Below, piece after piece: positions 25,872 through 37,626 of a stretch of 64,000 nt of DNA (its first letter is position 1; every line of letters starts with the position of its first letter). The stretch covers positions 92,238 through 156,237 of the forward strand of contig NZ_JAGINP010000024.1 in the NCBI RefSeq assembly GCF_017876155.1. Direction: 5' to 3'. The notes below the pieces were generated by a model. It saw only the letters and a list, made by a program, of their open reading frames with translations, ran no database searches and was not told where the DNA came from. Made by a program: the position numbers and the translations under genes. The stretch is from Azospirillum rugosum. Its GTDB lineage: Bacteria; Pseudomonadota; Alphaproteobacteria; Azospirillales; Azospirillaceae.

Positions 25872-28800
25872 TCACCAAATTCAACCTGTCGGAGTGGGCG
25901 CTGCGGCACCGCTCCTTCACCTGGTACTTGATCCTGTCGCTGACCGTGGCGGGCGCGCTGGCCTACATGCGGCTGGGGCGGGAGGAGGATCCCGCCTTCA
26001 CCATCAAGACCATGGTCGTCCAGACGAACTGGCCCGGCGCCACGATCGAGGACACCATGAACCTGGTGACCGACCCTATCGAGAAGAAGCTGGAGGAGAT
26101 CCCCTATCTCGACTACGTCAAGAGCTACACCAAGCCCGGCATCTCCGTCGTCTACGTCAACCTGAAGGACTACACGCCGGCGGAGGCGGTGGACGACCTC
26201 TGGTACCAGACGCGCAAGAAGATCGCCGACATGAAGTCCACCCTGCCCGCGGGCGTGCAGGGGCCGGCCTTCAACGACGAGTTCGGCGACACCTTCGGCA
26301 CCGTCTACGCCTTCACCGCCGACGGCTTCAGCTACCGCGAGCTGAAGGATTACGCCGAGACCGCGCGGGCGGAGCTGATGCGCGTGCCGAACGTCGGCAA
26401 GGTGCAGTTCGTCGGCATCCAGAACGAAAAGATCTACCTGGACTTCTCCACCCGCCAGCTCGCCGCGATGGGCATCGACCGGGAGCAGGTCATCGCCGAC
26501 CTCCAGGCGCAGAACGCCGTGGCGCCGGCGGGCGTGGTCCAGGCGGGCGACGAGAAGATCTCCGTGCGCGTCAGCGGCGCCTTCACCTCGGAGGACAGCC
26601 TGCGCGCCATCAGCCTGCGCGCGAACGGGAAATTCTATCGACTGGCCGACGTGGCGCAGGTCCGGCGCGGCTACGCCGACCCGCCGACCCCGCTGTTCCG
26701 CTACAACGGGCAGCCGGCCATCGGGCTGATCATCTCCATGGCGGCCGGCGGCAACATGCTGGCCTTCGGCGAAGGCATCCACGAGAAGATGCGGCAGGTG
26801 GAGGCCAACCTGCCCGTGGGCATCAACGTCCACCTCGTCGCCAACCAGTCGGTGGTGGTCGAGGAGTCCATCGCCGGCTTCACCAAGGCGCTGAAGGAGG
26901 CGGTCATCATCGTCATGGCCGTCAGCTTCGTCAGCCTGGGCCTGCGGGCCGGCATGGTGGTGGCGACCTCCATCCCGCTGGTGCTGGCGATGACCTTCAT
27001 GGGCATGGCCTATTTCGGGATCGAGCTGCAGCGCATCTCGCTCGGCGCCCTGATCATCGCGCTGGGCCTGCTGGTGGACGACGCCATGATCACCGTGGAG
27101 ATGATGATCACCAAGCTGGAGGAGGGCTTCAGCCTGGATAAGGCGGCGACCTTCGCCTACACCTCCACCGCCTTTCCCATGCTGACCGGGACGCTGGTCA
27201 CGGTGGCCGGCTTCATCCCCATCGGCTTCGCCCAGGGCGGGGCGGCGGAATACTGCTTCTCGCTGTTCGCCGTGGTGGCGATGGCGCTGCTGTTCTCCTG
27301 GATCGTCGCGGTGCTGTTCGCCCCGCTGATCGGGGTGAACGTCCTGCGCCCGCCGAAGGCGGCCAAGCAAGGCCACGGGCAGGGCCACGGCGCGCACGAG
27401 CCGGGTCGCCTGATGCGCCTGTTCCGGGCAAGCCTGCGCGCCGCCATGCGCGCGCGGTATCTGGTGATCGTCGGCACGCTGGCGCTGTTCGCCCTGTCGG
27501 TCTTCGGCCTGAAGCACGTGCAGCAGCAGTTCTTCCCGGCGTCGGATCGGCCGGAGCTGCTGGTGAACCTGACGCTGCCGCAGACCGCCTCCATCAACGC
27601 GACCCGCGAGACGGTGGACCGGCTGGAAAAGGTGCTGGCCGCCGATCCCGACGTCGCGCACTGGAGCTTCTATGTCGGCCAGGGTGCCATCCGCTTCTAC
27701 CTGCCGCTCGACGTGCAGCTCGCCAACGACTACTTCGCGCAGGCCGTGGTGGTGACCAAGGGCTATGCGGTCCGCGACGCCGTCCGCGCGCGGCTGGAGC
27801 GGGTGCTGAACGAGGACTTCTCCGACCTGAACACACGCGTCAGCCCGCTGGAGATGGGGCCGCCGGTCGGCTGGCCGATCCAGTACCGCGTCTCCGGCCC
27901 CGACGTGGGCGAGGTGCGCGCCATCGCCGCGAAGATGGCCGACACCATCGGCACGAACCCCTACACGCTGCTGATCAACTACGACTGGAACGAGCCGTCG
28001 AAGGTCGTGCGCGTGGACGTGGACCAGGACAAGGCGCGCATGCTCGGCATCAGCTCCAAGTCGCTGAACGAGGCGCTGAACGCCACCGTGTCGGGCGCCG
28101 CCTTCACGCAGGTGCGCGACGACATCTACCTGATCGACGTGGTGGCGCAGGCGACCAACGCGGAGCGCAGCTCCATCGAGACGCTGCGCAACCTCCAGGT
28201 CGCCATCCCGGAGGGGCGCACCGTGCCGCTGAAGGAGGTGGCGACGCTGCGCTACGACCTGGAGCAGCCGGTGGTCTGGCGCCGCTCCCGCAACCCGACG
28301 ATCACGGTGCAGGCCGACCTCGTCCCGCCGCTCCAGGCCGCGACGGTGGTGAACCAGCTGGCCCCGGCGGTGGCGGAGCTGCAACGCAGCCTGCCGCCCG
28401 GCTACACGATCGAGGCCGGCGGCACGGTGGAGAACAGCGCCAAGGGCATGGCCTCCATCATCGCGGTCTTCCCGATCATGGTCTTCGTCATGCTGACCGT
28501 GCTGATGATCCAGCTGCAAAGCTTCCAGAAGCTGTTCCTGGTCATCAGCGTGGCGCCGCTGGGCCTGATCGGCGTGGTCGCGGCGCTGCTGCCGACCGGC
28601 ACGCCGCTGGGCTTCGTCGCCATCCTGGGCGTCGTCGCGCTGATCGGCATGATCGTGCGCAACTCGGTCATCATGATCGCCCAGATCGACGAGCATCTGG
28701 CGATGGGCGAGCATCCCTGGGACGCGGTGATCAACGCCACCATGCACCGCGTGCGGCCGATCCTGCTGACGGCCGCCGCCGCCAGCCTGGGCATGATCCC

Positions 28801-29029
28801 GATCGCGCCGGAGGTCTTCTGGGGCCCCATGGCCTACGCAGTCATCGGCGGCCTGCTGGTGGCGACGGCGCTGACCCTGCTGTTCCTGCCGGCGCTCTAC
28901 GTCGCCTGGTTCCGCATCAAGGAACCGGCGGGGGCCGGCGCGCCCGCGGCACAGGTCCGCCCGCCGCCGTCGACGCCACCATCCACGGCGGACCAGACGC
29001 CGACCAAGGGCGTGCCCAGCGGGGCGTGA
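25868..29029 (+). CDS. RND efflux transporter (inner-membrane pump)
   Basis: A 1053-residue proton-driven RND pump with two repeats of one plus five transmembrane helices around large periplasmic loops. The N-terminal helix follows MITKFNLSEWALRHRSFTWYL. Helix 4 contains ALGLLVDDAMITVEMM, the Asp-Asp proton-relay region of the family. The second half repeats the pattern (LIGMIVRNSVIMIAQID, then GPMAYAVIGGLLVATALTLLFLPALY). It belongs to the AcrB/MdtB-like branch close to TriC. The ATG at 25868 overlaps the previous stop. Substrates are not predictable; solvents, biocides or metabolic acids are candidates given the operon. Confidence 0.93.
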   Translation: MITKFNLSEWALRHRSFTWYLILSLTVAGALAYMRLGREEDPAFTIKTMVVQTNWPGATIEDTMNLVTDPIEKKLEEIPYLDYVKSYTKPGISVVYVNLKDYTPAEAVDDLWYQTRKKIADMKSTLPAGVQGPAFNDEFGDTFGTVYAFTADGFSYRELKDYAETARAELMRVPNVGKVQFVGIQNEKIYLDFSTRQLAAMGIDREQVIADLQAQNAVAPAGVVQAGDEKISVRVSGAFTSEDSLRAISLRANGKFYRLADVAQVRRGYADPPTPLFRYNGQPAIGLIISMAAGGNMLAFGEGIHEKMRQVEANLPVGINVHLVANQSVVVEESIAGFTKALKEAVIIVMAVSFVSLGLRAGMVVATSIPLVLAMTFMGMAYFGIELQRISLGALIIALGLLVDDAMITVEMMITKLEEGFSLDKAATFAYTSTAFPMLTGTLVTVAGFIPIGFAQGGAAEYCFSLFAVVAMALLFSWIVAVLFAPLIGVNVLRPPKAAKQGHGQGHGAHEPGRLMRLFRASLRAAMRARYLVIVGTLALFALSVFGLKHVQQQFFPASDRPELLVNLTLPQTASINATRETVDRLEKVLAADPDVAHWSFYVGQGAIRFYLPLDVQLANDYFAQAVVVTKGYAVRDAVRARLERVLNEDFSDLNTRVSPLEMGPPVGWPIQYRVSGPDVGEVRAIAAKMADTIGTNPYTLLINYDWNEPSKVVRVDVDQDKARMLGISSKSLNEALNATVSGAAFTQVRDDIYLIDVVAQATNAERSSIETLRNLQVAIPEGRTVPLKEVATLRYDLEQPVVWRRSRNPTITVQADLVPPLQAATVVNQLAPAVAELQRSLPPGYTIEAGGTVENSAKGMASIIAVFPIMVFVMLTVLMIQLQSFQKLFLVISVAPLGLIGVVAALLPTGTPLGFVAILGVVALIGMIVRNSVIMIAQIDEHLAMGEHPWDAVINATMHRVRPILLTAAAASLGMIPIAPEVFWGPMAYAVIGGLLVATALTLLFLPALYVAWFRIKEPAGAGAPAAQVRPPPSTPPSTADQTPTKGVPSGA

Positions 29030-29093
29030 GCGGCCCACGCCGTGAGGGGACCGCGCCCCTTCCCCCTGGGGAGTTCCATCGAGGGAGGTTCCA

Positions 29094-31859
<2,766 letters not shown>

Positions 31860-31909
31860 GGCGACGTCAGACGCAAGACAGGCCGGAACCAACGCGACAG
31901 GAGGACACC

Positions 31910-32524
31910 ATGAACACTCGTGCAGCCATTCCGACGGCCGTGGCGCTCATTCTCGGCGGCGCCTTCCTGGTGCCGGTCACCCTGACGCAAAACGCCGCGG
32001 CACAGGGCAGGCCCGTTCTGACCAACGTCGTGCCGGACGCCGCGGCGCTGTCGATCCGCGCCAAGATCACGGCGATCGACCCGAACAGCCGGCACGTGAC
32101 GCTCACCGGGGAATCGGGGCGGCGGGTCACCGTCATGGCCGGCCCCAACGTGCGCCTGGAGATGCTGAAGGTGGGCGACACCGTCGATGCGCAATACTAC
32201 CGGTCCGTCGCCTTCCTGGTGTCGCAGCCCGGCACCCCTGTGCCGGAGGACGAAATCCAGCAGGTGGTCGCGCGGCCCGTCGAGGCGCCGGGCGGCATCG
32301 GCATGCAGATGACGCAGGTCAGCGGGCTGGTCGTCGGCATCGACCTCGCCAGCAACAGCCTCGACCTCGTCAACCCCAAGGGCGGCGAGATCCACACCGT
32401 CCACGTCACGGACCCCGAGCGGCAGGCGCGGCTGCCGTCGCTGAAGGTCGGCGACACGATCACCGCCGTGGTCAACGAAGCGCTGGCCGTGGACATCCAG
32501 CCGGCGAAGAAAGGCCTGTTCTGA
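31910..32524 (+). CDS. Secreted hypothetical protein, end of the nine-gene operon
   Basis: 204 residues with a signal peptide (MNTRAAIPTAVALILGGAFLVPVTL, cut probably after NAAAQ). The mature part holds two similar beta-rich halves: SIRAKITAIDPNSRHVTLTG with LKVGDTVDAQYY, and VSGLVVGIDLASNSLDLVNP with LKVGDTITAVVN. This is an internal duplication resembling small OB-like or metal-binding exported domains. ATG 31910 is preceded by CAGGAGGA. The gene is 50 bases after the glycosidase stop. Function unknown. Confidence 0.75.
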   Translation: MNTRAAIPTAVALILGGAFLVPVTLTQNAAAQGRPVLTNVVPDAAALSIRAKITAIDPNSRHVTLTGESGRRVTVMAGPNVRLEMLKVGDTVDAQYYRSVAFLVSQPGTPVPEDEIQQVVARPVEAPGGIGMQMTQVSGLVVGIDLASNSLDLVNPKGGEIHTVHVTDPERQARLPSLKVGDTITAVVNEALAVDIQPAKKGLF

Positions 32525-32611
32525 GCTTTTGGAAGGCGTGTTGCCGAGACCGGCGCCGGCGGCGGAGTCGCCGGCGACCGGTGATCGCCGTCGGCAGGGA
32601 CGCGACACGCC

Positions 32612-32860
32612 TCATTCGCCGACCCAATGTTCGAGTTCCTGCAGGATCTCCCGTTCGAGTTCCGCGACGAGTTCGCGGCAGGCGTTGCAGCGCTCCAACC
32701 GTTCCGGGTCGTTCTCGTCCTCACAACCGCGCAGCACCTCGACGGCTTCGCCATAATCCTCGCACAAGCTGCGGAAAAAGCGGTTGTCCGCACAGCACTG
32801 CTTGATCGCCTGATCCAGGTCGGGAAAACGTTCGACCGCGTATTGAACCTTGTCCGGCAT
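32612..32860 (-). CDS. Small acidic cysteine-containing protein
   Basis: An 82-residue protein, acidic and helical, starting MPDKVQYAVERFPDLDQAIK. It holds six Cys, four of them in two pairs (QCCADN and RCNACREL) and two single (SLCEDY, RGCEDEN), a pattern able to bind zinc or an iron-sulfur cluster, though no named motif matches. No signal peptide. It lies 71 bases after the lipoprotein gene of the Mla-type operon and may be its last gene. Strong codon bias supports real coding. Confidence 0.65.
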   Translation of the reverse strand: MPDKVQYAVERFPDLDQAIKQCCADNRFFRSLCEDYGEAVEVLRGCEDENDPERLERCNACRELVAELEREILQELEHWVGE

Positions 32861-32931
32861 GCGTGTCCTCGCCTGGGCATGGATGCTCCCGCCGGATCGG
32901 GTCGGCCCTCTGAAGCGGATTGCCTTCCGCC

Positions 32932-33588
32932 TCAGCTTCGCGTGCGGGCGCCGCCCTTCTGCGGCAGCTTGCCGATGGCCGCCGCGATGTCGCGGCTCAA
33001 CGCCGTCAGATTGTCGTTCATGGCCGCCACCAGCGCGGGGTAGCCGCTTGCCGGGACGGGGGTGGACAGGCGCGTCTCGTCGCGGACCAGGACCTTGCCG
33101 GTCGCCCCGTCGCGGATCGCCCAACGGGCGGCCAGCGCGCTGTCGCCCGAAACCGTCCGTTCGAAGCGGTCGAAATCGACCGCGACCTCGTAGTCGAAGC
33201 GGTCGCCATCCCGTGCCGGCATCACGCGCACACGGTCCGTATCCAGCAGGACGGACAGGTTCTCCGCCAGGACGCGCGTGACGTTGGTCGGCAGCCGCTC
33301 GGCCCACTGGTCGTCGCGGTTGGCGGACAGCTCGTGCGCGGCGGTGTGGGCGACGATCTCCGGACGGTCGAGATACTCCGGCATGGTGACCGGCTGGACG
33401 CCGATCGACCGGCCGCTGCGGCGCCGGGCGCCTGTCGGCCCGTTCGCGGAGTTGCCTCCGTTCGGCGCGCCCGGCGGCAGCGGGGTCAGGACGTAGAGGC
33501 GCGGCGGCGCGCCGGCGCAGCCGGCCAGGATGCCCATGGCCACAAGTCCTTGCAGGATCCCCCGGCGCCGAACCCCGAACCGTCTCAT
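32932..33588 (-). CDS. ABC-type transport auxiliary lipoprotein (PqiC/YmbA family)
   Basis: A 218-residue lipoprotein: the signal ends with AMGILAGCAGAPPRLYVLTP, placing the lipidated Cys near residue 24. The sequence around LYVLTPLPP, IGVQPVTMPEYLDRPEIV and RLPTNVTRVLAENLSVLLDTDRV matches the PqiC-like auxiliary family that sits at the outer membrane beside MCE complexes. It starts 5 bases after the MlaD stop, so it is part of the same operon. It probably caps the periplasmic MCE assembly. Confidence 0.87.
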   Translation of the reverse strand: MRRFGVRRRGILQGLVAMGILAGCAGAPPRLYVLTPLPPGAPNGGNSANGPTGARRRSGRSIGVQPVTMPEYLDRPEIVAHTAAHELSANRDDQWAERLPTNVTRVLAENLSVLLDTDRVRVMPARDGDRFDYEVAVDFDRFERTVSGDSALAARWAIRDGATGKVLVRDETRLSTPVPASGYPALVAAMNDNLTALSRDIAAAIGKLPQKGGARTRS

Positions 33589-33593
33589 GATGG

Positions 33594-34607
33594 TCACCGT
33601 CCCGTGATGATGACGTTGGGGCGCCGGTCGAGCTGGTCGGCGAAGGACCGCAGCGATTTCGAGGCGGAAGACAGGTTGCTCATCGTCTGCTCCAGGTTGC
33701 CGCGCAGGGGGGATCGCGGGTCGATCACGCCGTTGACCGATCGCAGGACGCCGTCGGCCTGCTGGAAGGCCCGTTCGGCCGCCGCCGCCACCGCCTGGAC
33801 GCGGGCGCTGAGCGGCTGAACCTCGCCGTCCACCTTGCCGATCACGCCGCGCAGGTCGCCGACCAGCGCGTGCACATCCTGCTGGAGCACGACGATGGCC
33901 TCCTGCGCCTCCTTGGCGGTGCGCTCGACATCGCTCAGCAACGGCCGGCTCCGCGTGTTCGCCGTTTCCATCAGCCCCTGGAACTGTTGCAGACCGCCGG
34001 CGAGCGAGGCCATGGCGACCTTCCACTCCGGTCCGGACAGCAGCGCGTCCATGCGCGTCAGGACCTGCACCAGGCTGGTGGCGATCTCGTCCAGCGGCAG
34101 GTTGCTCAGGGTCGACCGCAGCGTCTCCATGTCCGAGCGCACGGTCGGAATCTCGGTGACGTCCTGGGGCAGCCCACCGACCACCGTGCCCTCCGCGTTC
34201 GGGTAGTAGTTCAGCTCGATCGCCAGCAGGCCGGTCACCAGGCTCTGCGACACCAGCTTGGCGCGCAGGCCCCGTTCGATCAGGCGGCGGAACTCGTCGG
34301 GCTGCAGCGGCTTGTCCGTCCATTGGACGACGCCGGGGATGAACTCGAACTCCACCGGCATGCGGGGCGTCAGCGTCTTGCTGTCCACCTCCAGCCGGAT
34401 CGACTTCACCTCGCCGACCCGCACGCCGCGGTAGGTGACCGGCGCCCCCACCTCCAGCCCGGCGACCGAGCCCTGGAAGTAGCTGCCGGCGCGCGGGCGC
34501 TTGACCAGCAGGTTGCCGCCGCCGAACAGCGCCACCACAAGGACCAGCAGCGCCACGGCCCCGACGACGAAGCCGCCGACCACCTTCGGATTGGCCTTGG
34601 CTGCCAT
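33594..34607 (-). CDS. mlaD: MlaD-family MCE protein
   Basis: A 337-residue protein with one N-terminal membrane helix (VVGGFVVGAVALLVLVVALFGG) followed by an MCE domain (YFQGSVAGLEVGAPVTYRGVRVGEVKSI, residues about 43-130). A long coiled-coil-prone C-terminal region follows, about residues 150-330. MCE rings conduct lipids between the membranes. It follows the ATPase gene by 26 bases. The extended helical tail makes it longer than E. coli MlaD and nearer the long-needle MCE proteins of alphaproteobacteria. Confidence 0.92.
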   Translation of the reverse strand: MAAKANPKVVGGFVVGAVALLVLVVALFGGGNLLVKRPRAGSYFQGSVAGLEVGAPVTYRGVRVGEVKSIRLEVDSKTLTPRMPVEFEFIPGVVQWTDKPLQPDEFRRLIERGLRAKLVSQSLVTGLLAIELNYYPNAEGTVVGGLPQDVTEIPTVRSDMETLRSTLSNLPLDEIATSLVQVLTRMDALLSGPEWKVAMASLAGGLQQFQGLMETANTRSRPLLSDVERTAKEAQEAIVVLQQDVHALVGDLRGVIGKVDGEVQPLSARVQAVAAAAERAFQQADGVLRSVNGVIDPRSPLRGNLEQTMSNLSSASKSLRSFADQLDRRPNVIITGR

Positions 34608-34633
34608 GGCGCACCTCTCTCTCCGGCTGCCCG

Positions 34634-35455
34634 TCAGACGGGCGTTGCGGCCATCTCACCCCGATGCAGGAACTCCCGCACCTTCGGGCTTTCGGCGTGG
34701 TCGATCAGGTCGCGCGGGTTTCCGTGCGCGATCGCCGTGCGGCTCTCCGCGTCCAGGAAGACCGCGTCGTCGGCGATCGCGAAGATGCTCGCCAGCTCGT
34801 GCGTGACGATGACCACCGTGCTGCCCAGGTTGTCGCGCAGCTCCAGGATCAGGTCGTCCAGCCGGCGGGAGCTGAGCGGGTCCAGCCCGGCCGACGGCTC
34901 GTCCAGGAACAGGATGTCGGGGTCGAGCGCCATGGCCCGCGCCAGCCCGGCGCGCTTGCGCATGCCGCCGCTGATCTCCGACGGGTAGTACTCCTCGAAC
35001 CCGCGCAGCCCGACCAGCGCCAGCTTCAGCGCCACCATCTCCGCCACCTCGCGCGCGTCGAGGTCGGTGTAGAGCGTCATCGGCAGGGCGACGTTCTCGG
35101 CCAGGGTCATGGAACTCCACAGCGCGCCGCTCTGGAACAGCACGCCGAAGCGCCGGCTGATCGCCATGCGGTGGTCGGTCCCGTCGCCTCCGGCGCTGCC
35201 GCCCCAGAAGCTCTCCCCGTCGTAGAGCACGTCGCCGCGGGCCGGGCGGATCAGCCCGATCATGTGCTTCAGCATCGTGCTCTTGCCGCAGCCGCTGTCG
35301 CCCATGATGACGAATATCTCGCCGCGCCGGACCGTGAAGCTGACGTCGCGCTGCACCACGAACCCGCCGAAGGCCATGTCCAGGTTCCGCACGGCGATCC
35401 GCGGCGGGGGAGCGGCCTGTCCGTTCTGACCGTTCCTGGGGGGTGCCGGTTCCAT
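34634..35455 (-). CDS. mlaF: MlaF-family ABC ATPase
   Basis: A 273-residue ATPase of the MCE-type lipid transporters. It has Walker A GDSGCGKST, signature ISGGMRKRAGLARAMA, and Walker B ILFLDEPSAGLDP, where the GGMRKR form is typical of MlaF. A Q-loop occurs at GVLFQSGALWSSM. An N-terminal extension of about 20 Pro/Gln-rich residues precedes the domain. The stop of the permease gene lies 12 bases upstream. Confidence 0.94.
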   Translation of the reverse strand: MEPAPPRNGQNGQAAPPPRIAVRNLDMAFGGFVVQRDVSFTVRRGEIFVIMGDSGCGKSTMLKHMIGLIRPARGDVLYDGESFWGGSAGGDGTDHRMAISRRFGVLFQSGALWSSMTLAENVALPMTLYTDLDAREVAEMVALKLALVGLRGFEEYYPSEISGGMRKRAGLARAMALDPDILFLDEPSAGLDPLSSRRLDDLILELRDNLGSTVVIVTHELASIFAIADDAVFLDAESRTAIAHGNPRDLIDHAESPKVREFLHRGEMAATPV

Positions 35456-35467
35456 GCCGCCCTCCCC

Positions 35468-36595
35468 TCACAGCCCGACGATGTTCAGCAGGACGGCGAG
35501 GATCGCGTCGCTGATGATGATGTAGACCAGGGCCGTGACCACGGCGGAGGTCGCGGCGTTGCCCACCGCCGCGGCGCTGCGCCCGGACTGGATGCCGCGC
35601 ATGCAGCCGGCGATGGCGACCAGCGCGCCGAACAGGACGCTCTTGCCCCAGCCGACGAAGAAGTCGGTGAAGGAGAAGCTGGCCTGGGTCTGCGTCAGGT
35701 AGGTGGTGGCGGTCAGGTCCAGCATGCCGGTGCCGACCAGGAAGCCGCCCAGCGTGCCGGCGAAGGCCGAATAGAGGTACAAGAGCGGCATCATCAGCAT
35801 CAGCGCCAGCATGCGCGGCAGCACCAGGAAGTCGATCGGCGAGACGCCCAGCGTGGTCAGCGCGTCGATCTCCTCGTTCGCCTGCATGGTGCCGAGCTGG
35901 GCGGCGAAGGCCGCCCCGGTCCGCCCGGCCAGCACGATGGCGGTCATGATGGCCGCCATCTCGCGGGTCATCGCCACGGTGACGAGGTTGGCGACGTAGA
36001 TCTCCGCACCGAAGGTGCGCAGCTGCACCGCGCCGACGAAGGCCAGGATCAGGCCGACCAGCAGCGAAATGATGAAGGCGATGCCCAGCGCCTGCGCGCC
36101 GCATTCCTGCACCGTCAGCATCAGGTCGGAGCGGCGGAAGCGCGCCCGCCCGGCGAGCAGCCGCAGGAAGGACAGGGTGGCCTCTCCCAGGAACGACAAC
36201 GTGTCCTGGAACCCCGACCAGGAGCGCAGCGCCCCCTCCCCCACCAGGACGAGCAGCGGCTTGGGCCCGCCGGCCCGGCGCGTTCCCGCCCGTTCCGGCA
36301 CGGCGAGCGCGAGGTCGACGAGGCGCCGGACGCCCGGCGGCAGGTCGCCCTTGTCGAAGGGGATCGCCCGCGACCGGCACAGCTCCTCCACCGCCGCGAC
36401 GTAGGCCACCAGGGACGAGTCCCAACGCCCCAGCTCGCGCGCCTGCACCGTCACCCGGCCCGGCGCCGGATCGCCGGCCAAGCCCGCCGCGACCTCCGCG
36501 ACGGAGGGCATGCCGTGCCGCACGCTCCAGTCCCCGGAACAGCGGAACTCCAGGGTCCGGCCGTCGATCCACTCAAGGCGCACGGGGACCGTCAT
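35468..36595 (-). CDS. mlaE: MlaE-family permease with N-terminal STAS (MlaB-like) domain
   Basis: A 375-residue membrane protein. Residues about 1-100 form a STAS-like domain (LEWIDGRTLEFRCSGDWSV, WDSSLVAYVAAVEELC); residues about 115-375 are the MlaE permease with five or so helices. The conserved amphipathic region is MTREMAAIMTAIVLAGRTGAAFAAQLGTMQANEE, split here around residues 225-260. Fusion of STAS to MlaE replaces the separate MlaB subunit found in E. coli. It heads the core MlaE-F-D-lipoprotein order. No MlaC or MlaA gene adjoins; the only MlaC-like gene is at 10.5-11.1 kb. Confidence 0.93.
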   Translation of the reverse strand: MTVPVRLEWIDGRTLEFRCSGDWSVRHGMPSVAEVAAGLAGDPAPGRVTVQARELGRWDSSLVAYVAAVEELCRSRAIPFDKGDLPPGVRRLVDLALAVPERAGTRRAGGPKPLLVLVGEGALRSWSGFQDTLSFLGEATLSFLRLLAGRARFRRSDLMLTVQECGAQALGIAFIISLLVGLILAFVGAVQLRTFGAEIYVANLVTVAMTREMAAIMTAIVLAGRTGAAFAAQLGTMQANEEIDALTTLGVSPIDFLVLPRMLALMLMMPLLYLYSAFAGTLGGFLVGTGMLDLTATTYLTQTQASFSFTDFFVGWGKSVLFGALVAIAGCMRGIQSGRSAAAVGNAATSAVVTALVYIIISDAILAVLLNIVGL

Positions 36596-36652
36596 GGCGG
36601 GGGACTCCCGTTGTTCGGAACGGTTTGAACGGGCGGTGCCGCCCGCGCGGGG

Positions 36653-36931
36653 TCAGTTGCTCCTCTGGCTCTGCCCCGTCTGCACGCCGCGCTGGTAGGC
36701 GGACTGCTCCGTCCGCTTGTGATAGTCGTAGAGCAGGCCGCCGGCCAAGCCGGCGCCGGCGCCGATCGCGGCTCCCATGCCGGCGTTGCCGGCGATGGCG
36801 CCGATCAGGGCGCCGCCGGCCGCGCCGCCGGTCGTGCCGGTGAGCGCGCGCTGCTGGGTCGGGGACATGTCGCTGCACGCGGTGAGCGGGAACGCGACGG
36901 CCGCGACGATGAGAAGGCGGTTGGGTGTCAT
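36653..36931 (-). CDS. Glycine-zipper lipoprotein
   Basis: A 92-residue lipoprotein: signal with lipobox FPLTACSDM (Cys near residue 19) followed by a glycine zipper (GTTGGAAGGALIGAIAGNAGMGAAIGAGAGLAGG) and a polar tail YQRGVQTGQSQRSN. Such YMGG/OmpA-like glycine-zipper proteins insert in or anchor at the outer membrane. ATG 36931 is used because it precedes the signal. It sits 57 bases upstream of the MlaE gene in the same direction and may belong to that operon. Confidence 0.8.
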   Translation of the reverse strand: MTPNRLLIVAAVAFPLTACSDMSPTQQRALTGTTGGAAGGALIGAIAGNAGMGAAIGAGAGLAGGLLYDYHKRTEQSAYQRGVQTGQSQRSN

Positions 36932-36988
36932 GGCTGTGCCCTTGTCAAAGTGCCCCATCGGGATGGGCCTGCAGGTGCGGCGCGGAGG

Positions 36989-37408
36989 TCACGCGCGGCA
37001 GGGGTAGCGTTGGCTGAGGAAGCGGAACAGCCCTTCCACCGGCGGCGTGTTCATCTGCTGCGGATTCTGCTTCGCCCAGGCGATGAAGGCCGCCACGGCC
37101 TCGTTGCGCGACGGCGGCGGGTTCGGCGCGCACACCAGCTGACGCTTGCCTTCGGCCGCGGTCACGATCTGGTGGTACTGGTAGGCCCCGACGGCGAAGC
37201 CCTGGCAGAAATGCAGGGCCGCGATCCCGGTCGGGTCGGCCGGCGCAGCCTCGCACAACTTCACGAGATCGGCGGTCGTCCGGACCTGGAAATTGGTTTC
37301 CGAAGGAGCCGGCGCGGTTTGCGCCTGCACCGTGGCGGCCGCCATGGCCATGGCCATGGCGATGGCCGCCGGGATGGCCGCCAGAGCGCGTTTGGGCTGG
37401 TGTGTCAT
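36989..37408 (-). CDS. Secreted Rap1a/Tai-like small protein
   Basis: A 139-residue exported protein: signal peptide with repeated AMAMAMAAA, cut probably after VQA. The mature part has four Cys (KLCEAAP, HFCQGF, LVCAPN, RYPCRA) able to form two disulfides, and a LHFCQGFAVGAYQYHQ plus AVAAFIAWAKQNPQQMNTP pattern. This resembles the Rap1a/Tai family, originally described as immunity proteins against type VI amidase effectors but widespread without effectors. No effector gene is present here, so immunity is not implied. It lies 57 bases before the glycine-zipper gene. Confidence 0.7.
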   Translation of the reverse strand: MTHQPKRALAAIPAAIAMAMAMAAATVQAQTAPAPSETNFQVRTTADLVKLCEAAPADPTGIAALHFCQGFAVGAYQYHQIVTAAEGKRQLVCAPNPPPSRNEAVAAFIAWAKQNPQQMNTPPVEGLFRFLSQRYPCRA

Positions 37409-37568
37409 CGATCACTCCCGACGATCGTTCCCGGTCACCGGAGGCGTCCCTGGCTGGTCGACAGGTCGGCAGCCAAAGGGAGGGCTCGCGTGACTTTCGG
37501 TTCCGACGACCATTGAGACGCAACCGCGGGGCGTTCAGAAGTAGCAAGCGGGAGAAACGCGGGCGTGC

Positions 37569-37590
37569 TACGGTATCATCTCACCGTATC
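37569..37590. promoter_or_regulatory. Inverted pair of the TACGGTATC motif
   Basis: TACGGTATC at 37569-37577 and ACCGTATC at 37583-37590 lie in the 218-base gap between the Rap1a-like gene start (37408) and the end of the TPR regulator gene (37627). The position, 161-182 bases upstream of the Rap1a-like gene, suits an upstream operator of that leftward unit. Confidence 0.45.
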
Positions 37591-37626
37591 AAGCGGGGTG
37601 GTCGGTGGCGACGACGGCCGGCGGCA

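Noticed and set aside
25664..29038. 1124-codon minus-strand frame opposite the RND pump
   Set aside because: Same shadow effect; composition dominated by His, Gln, Arg and Asp.
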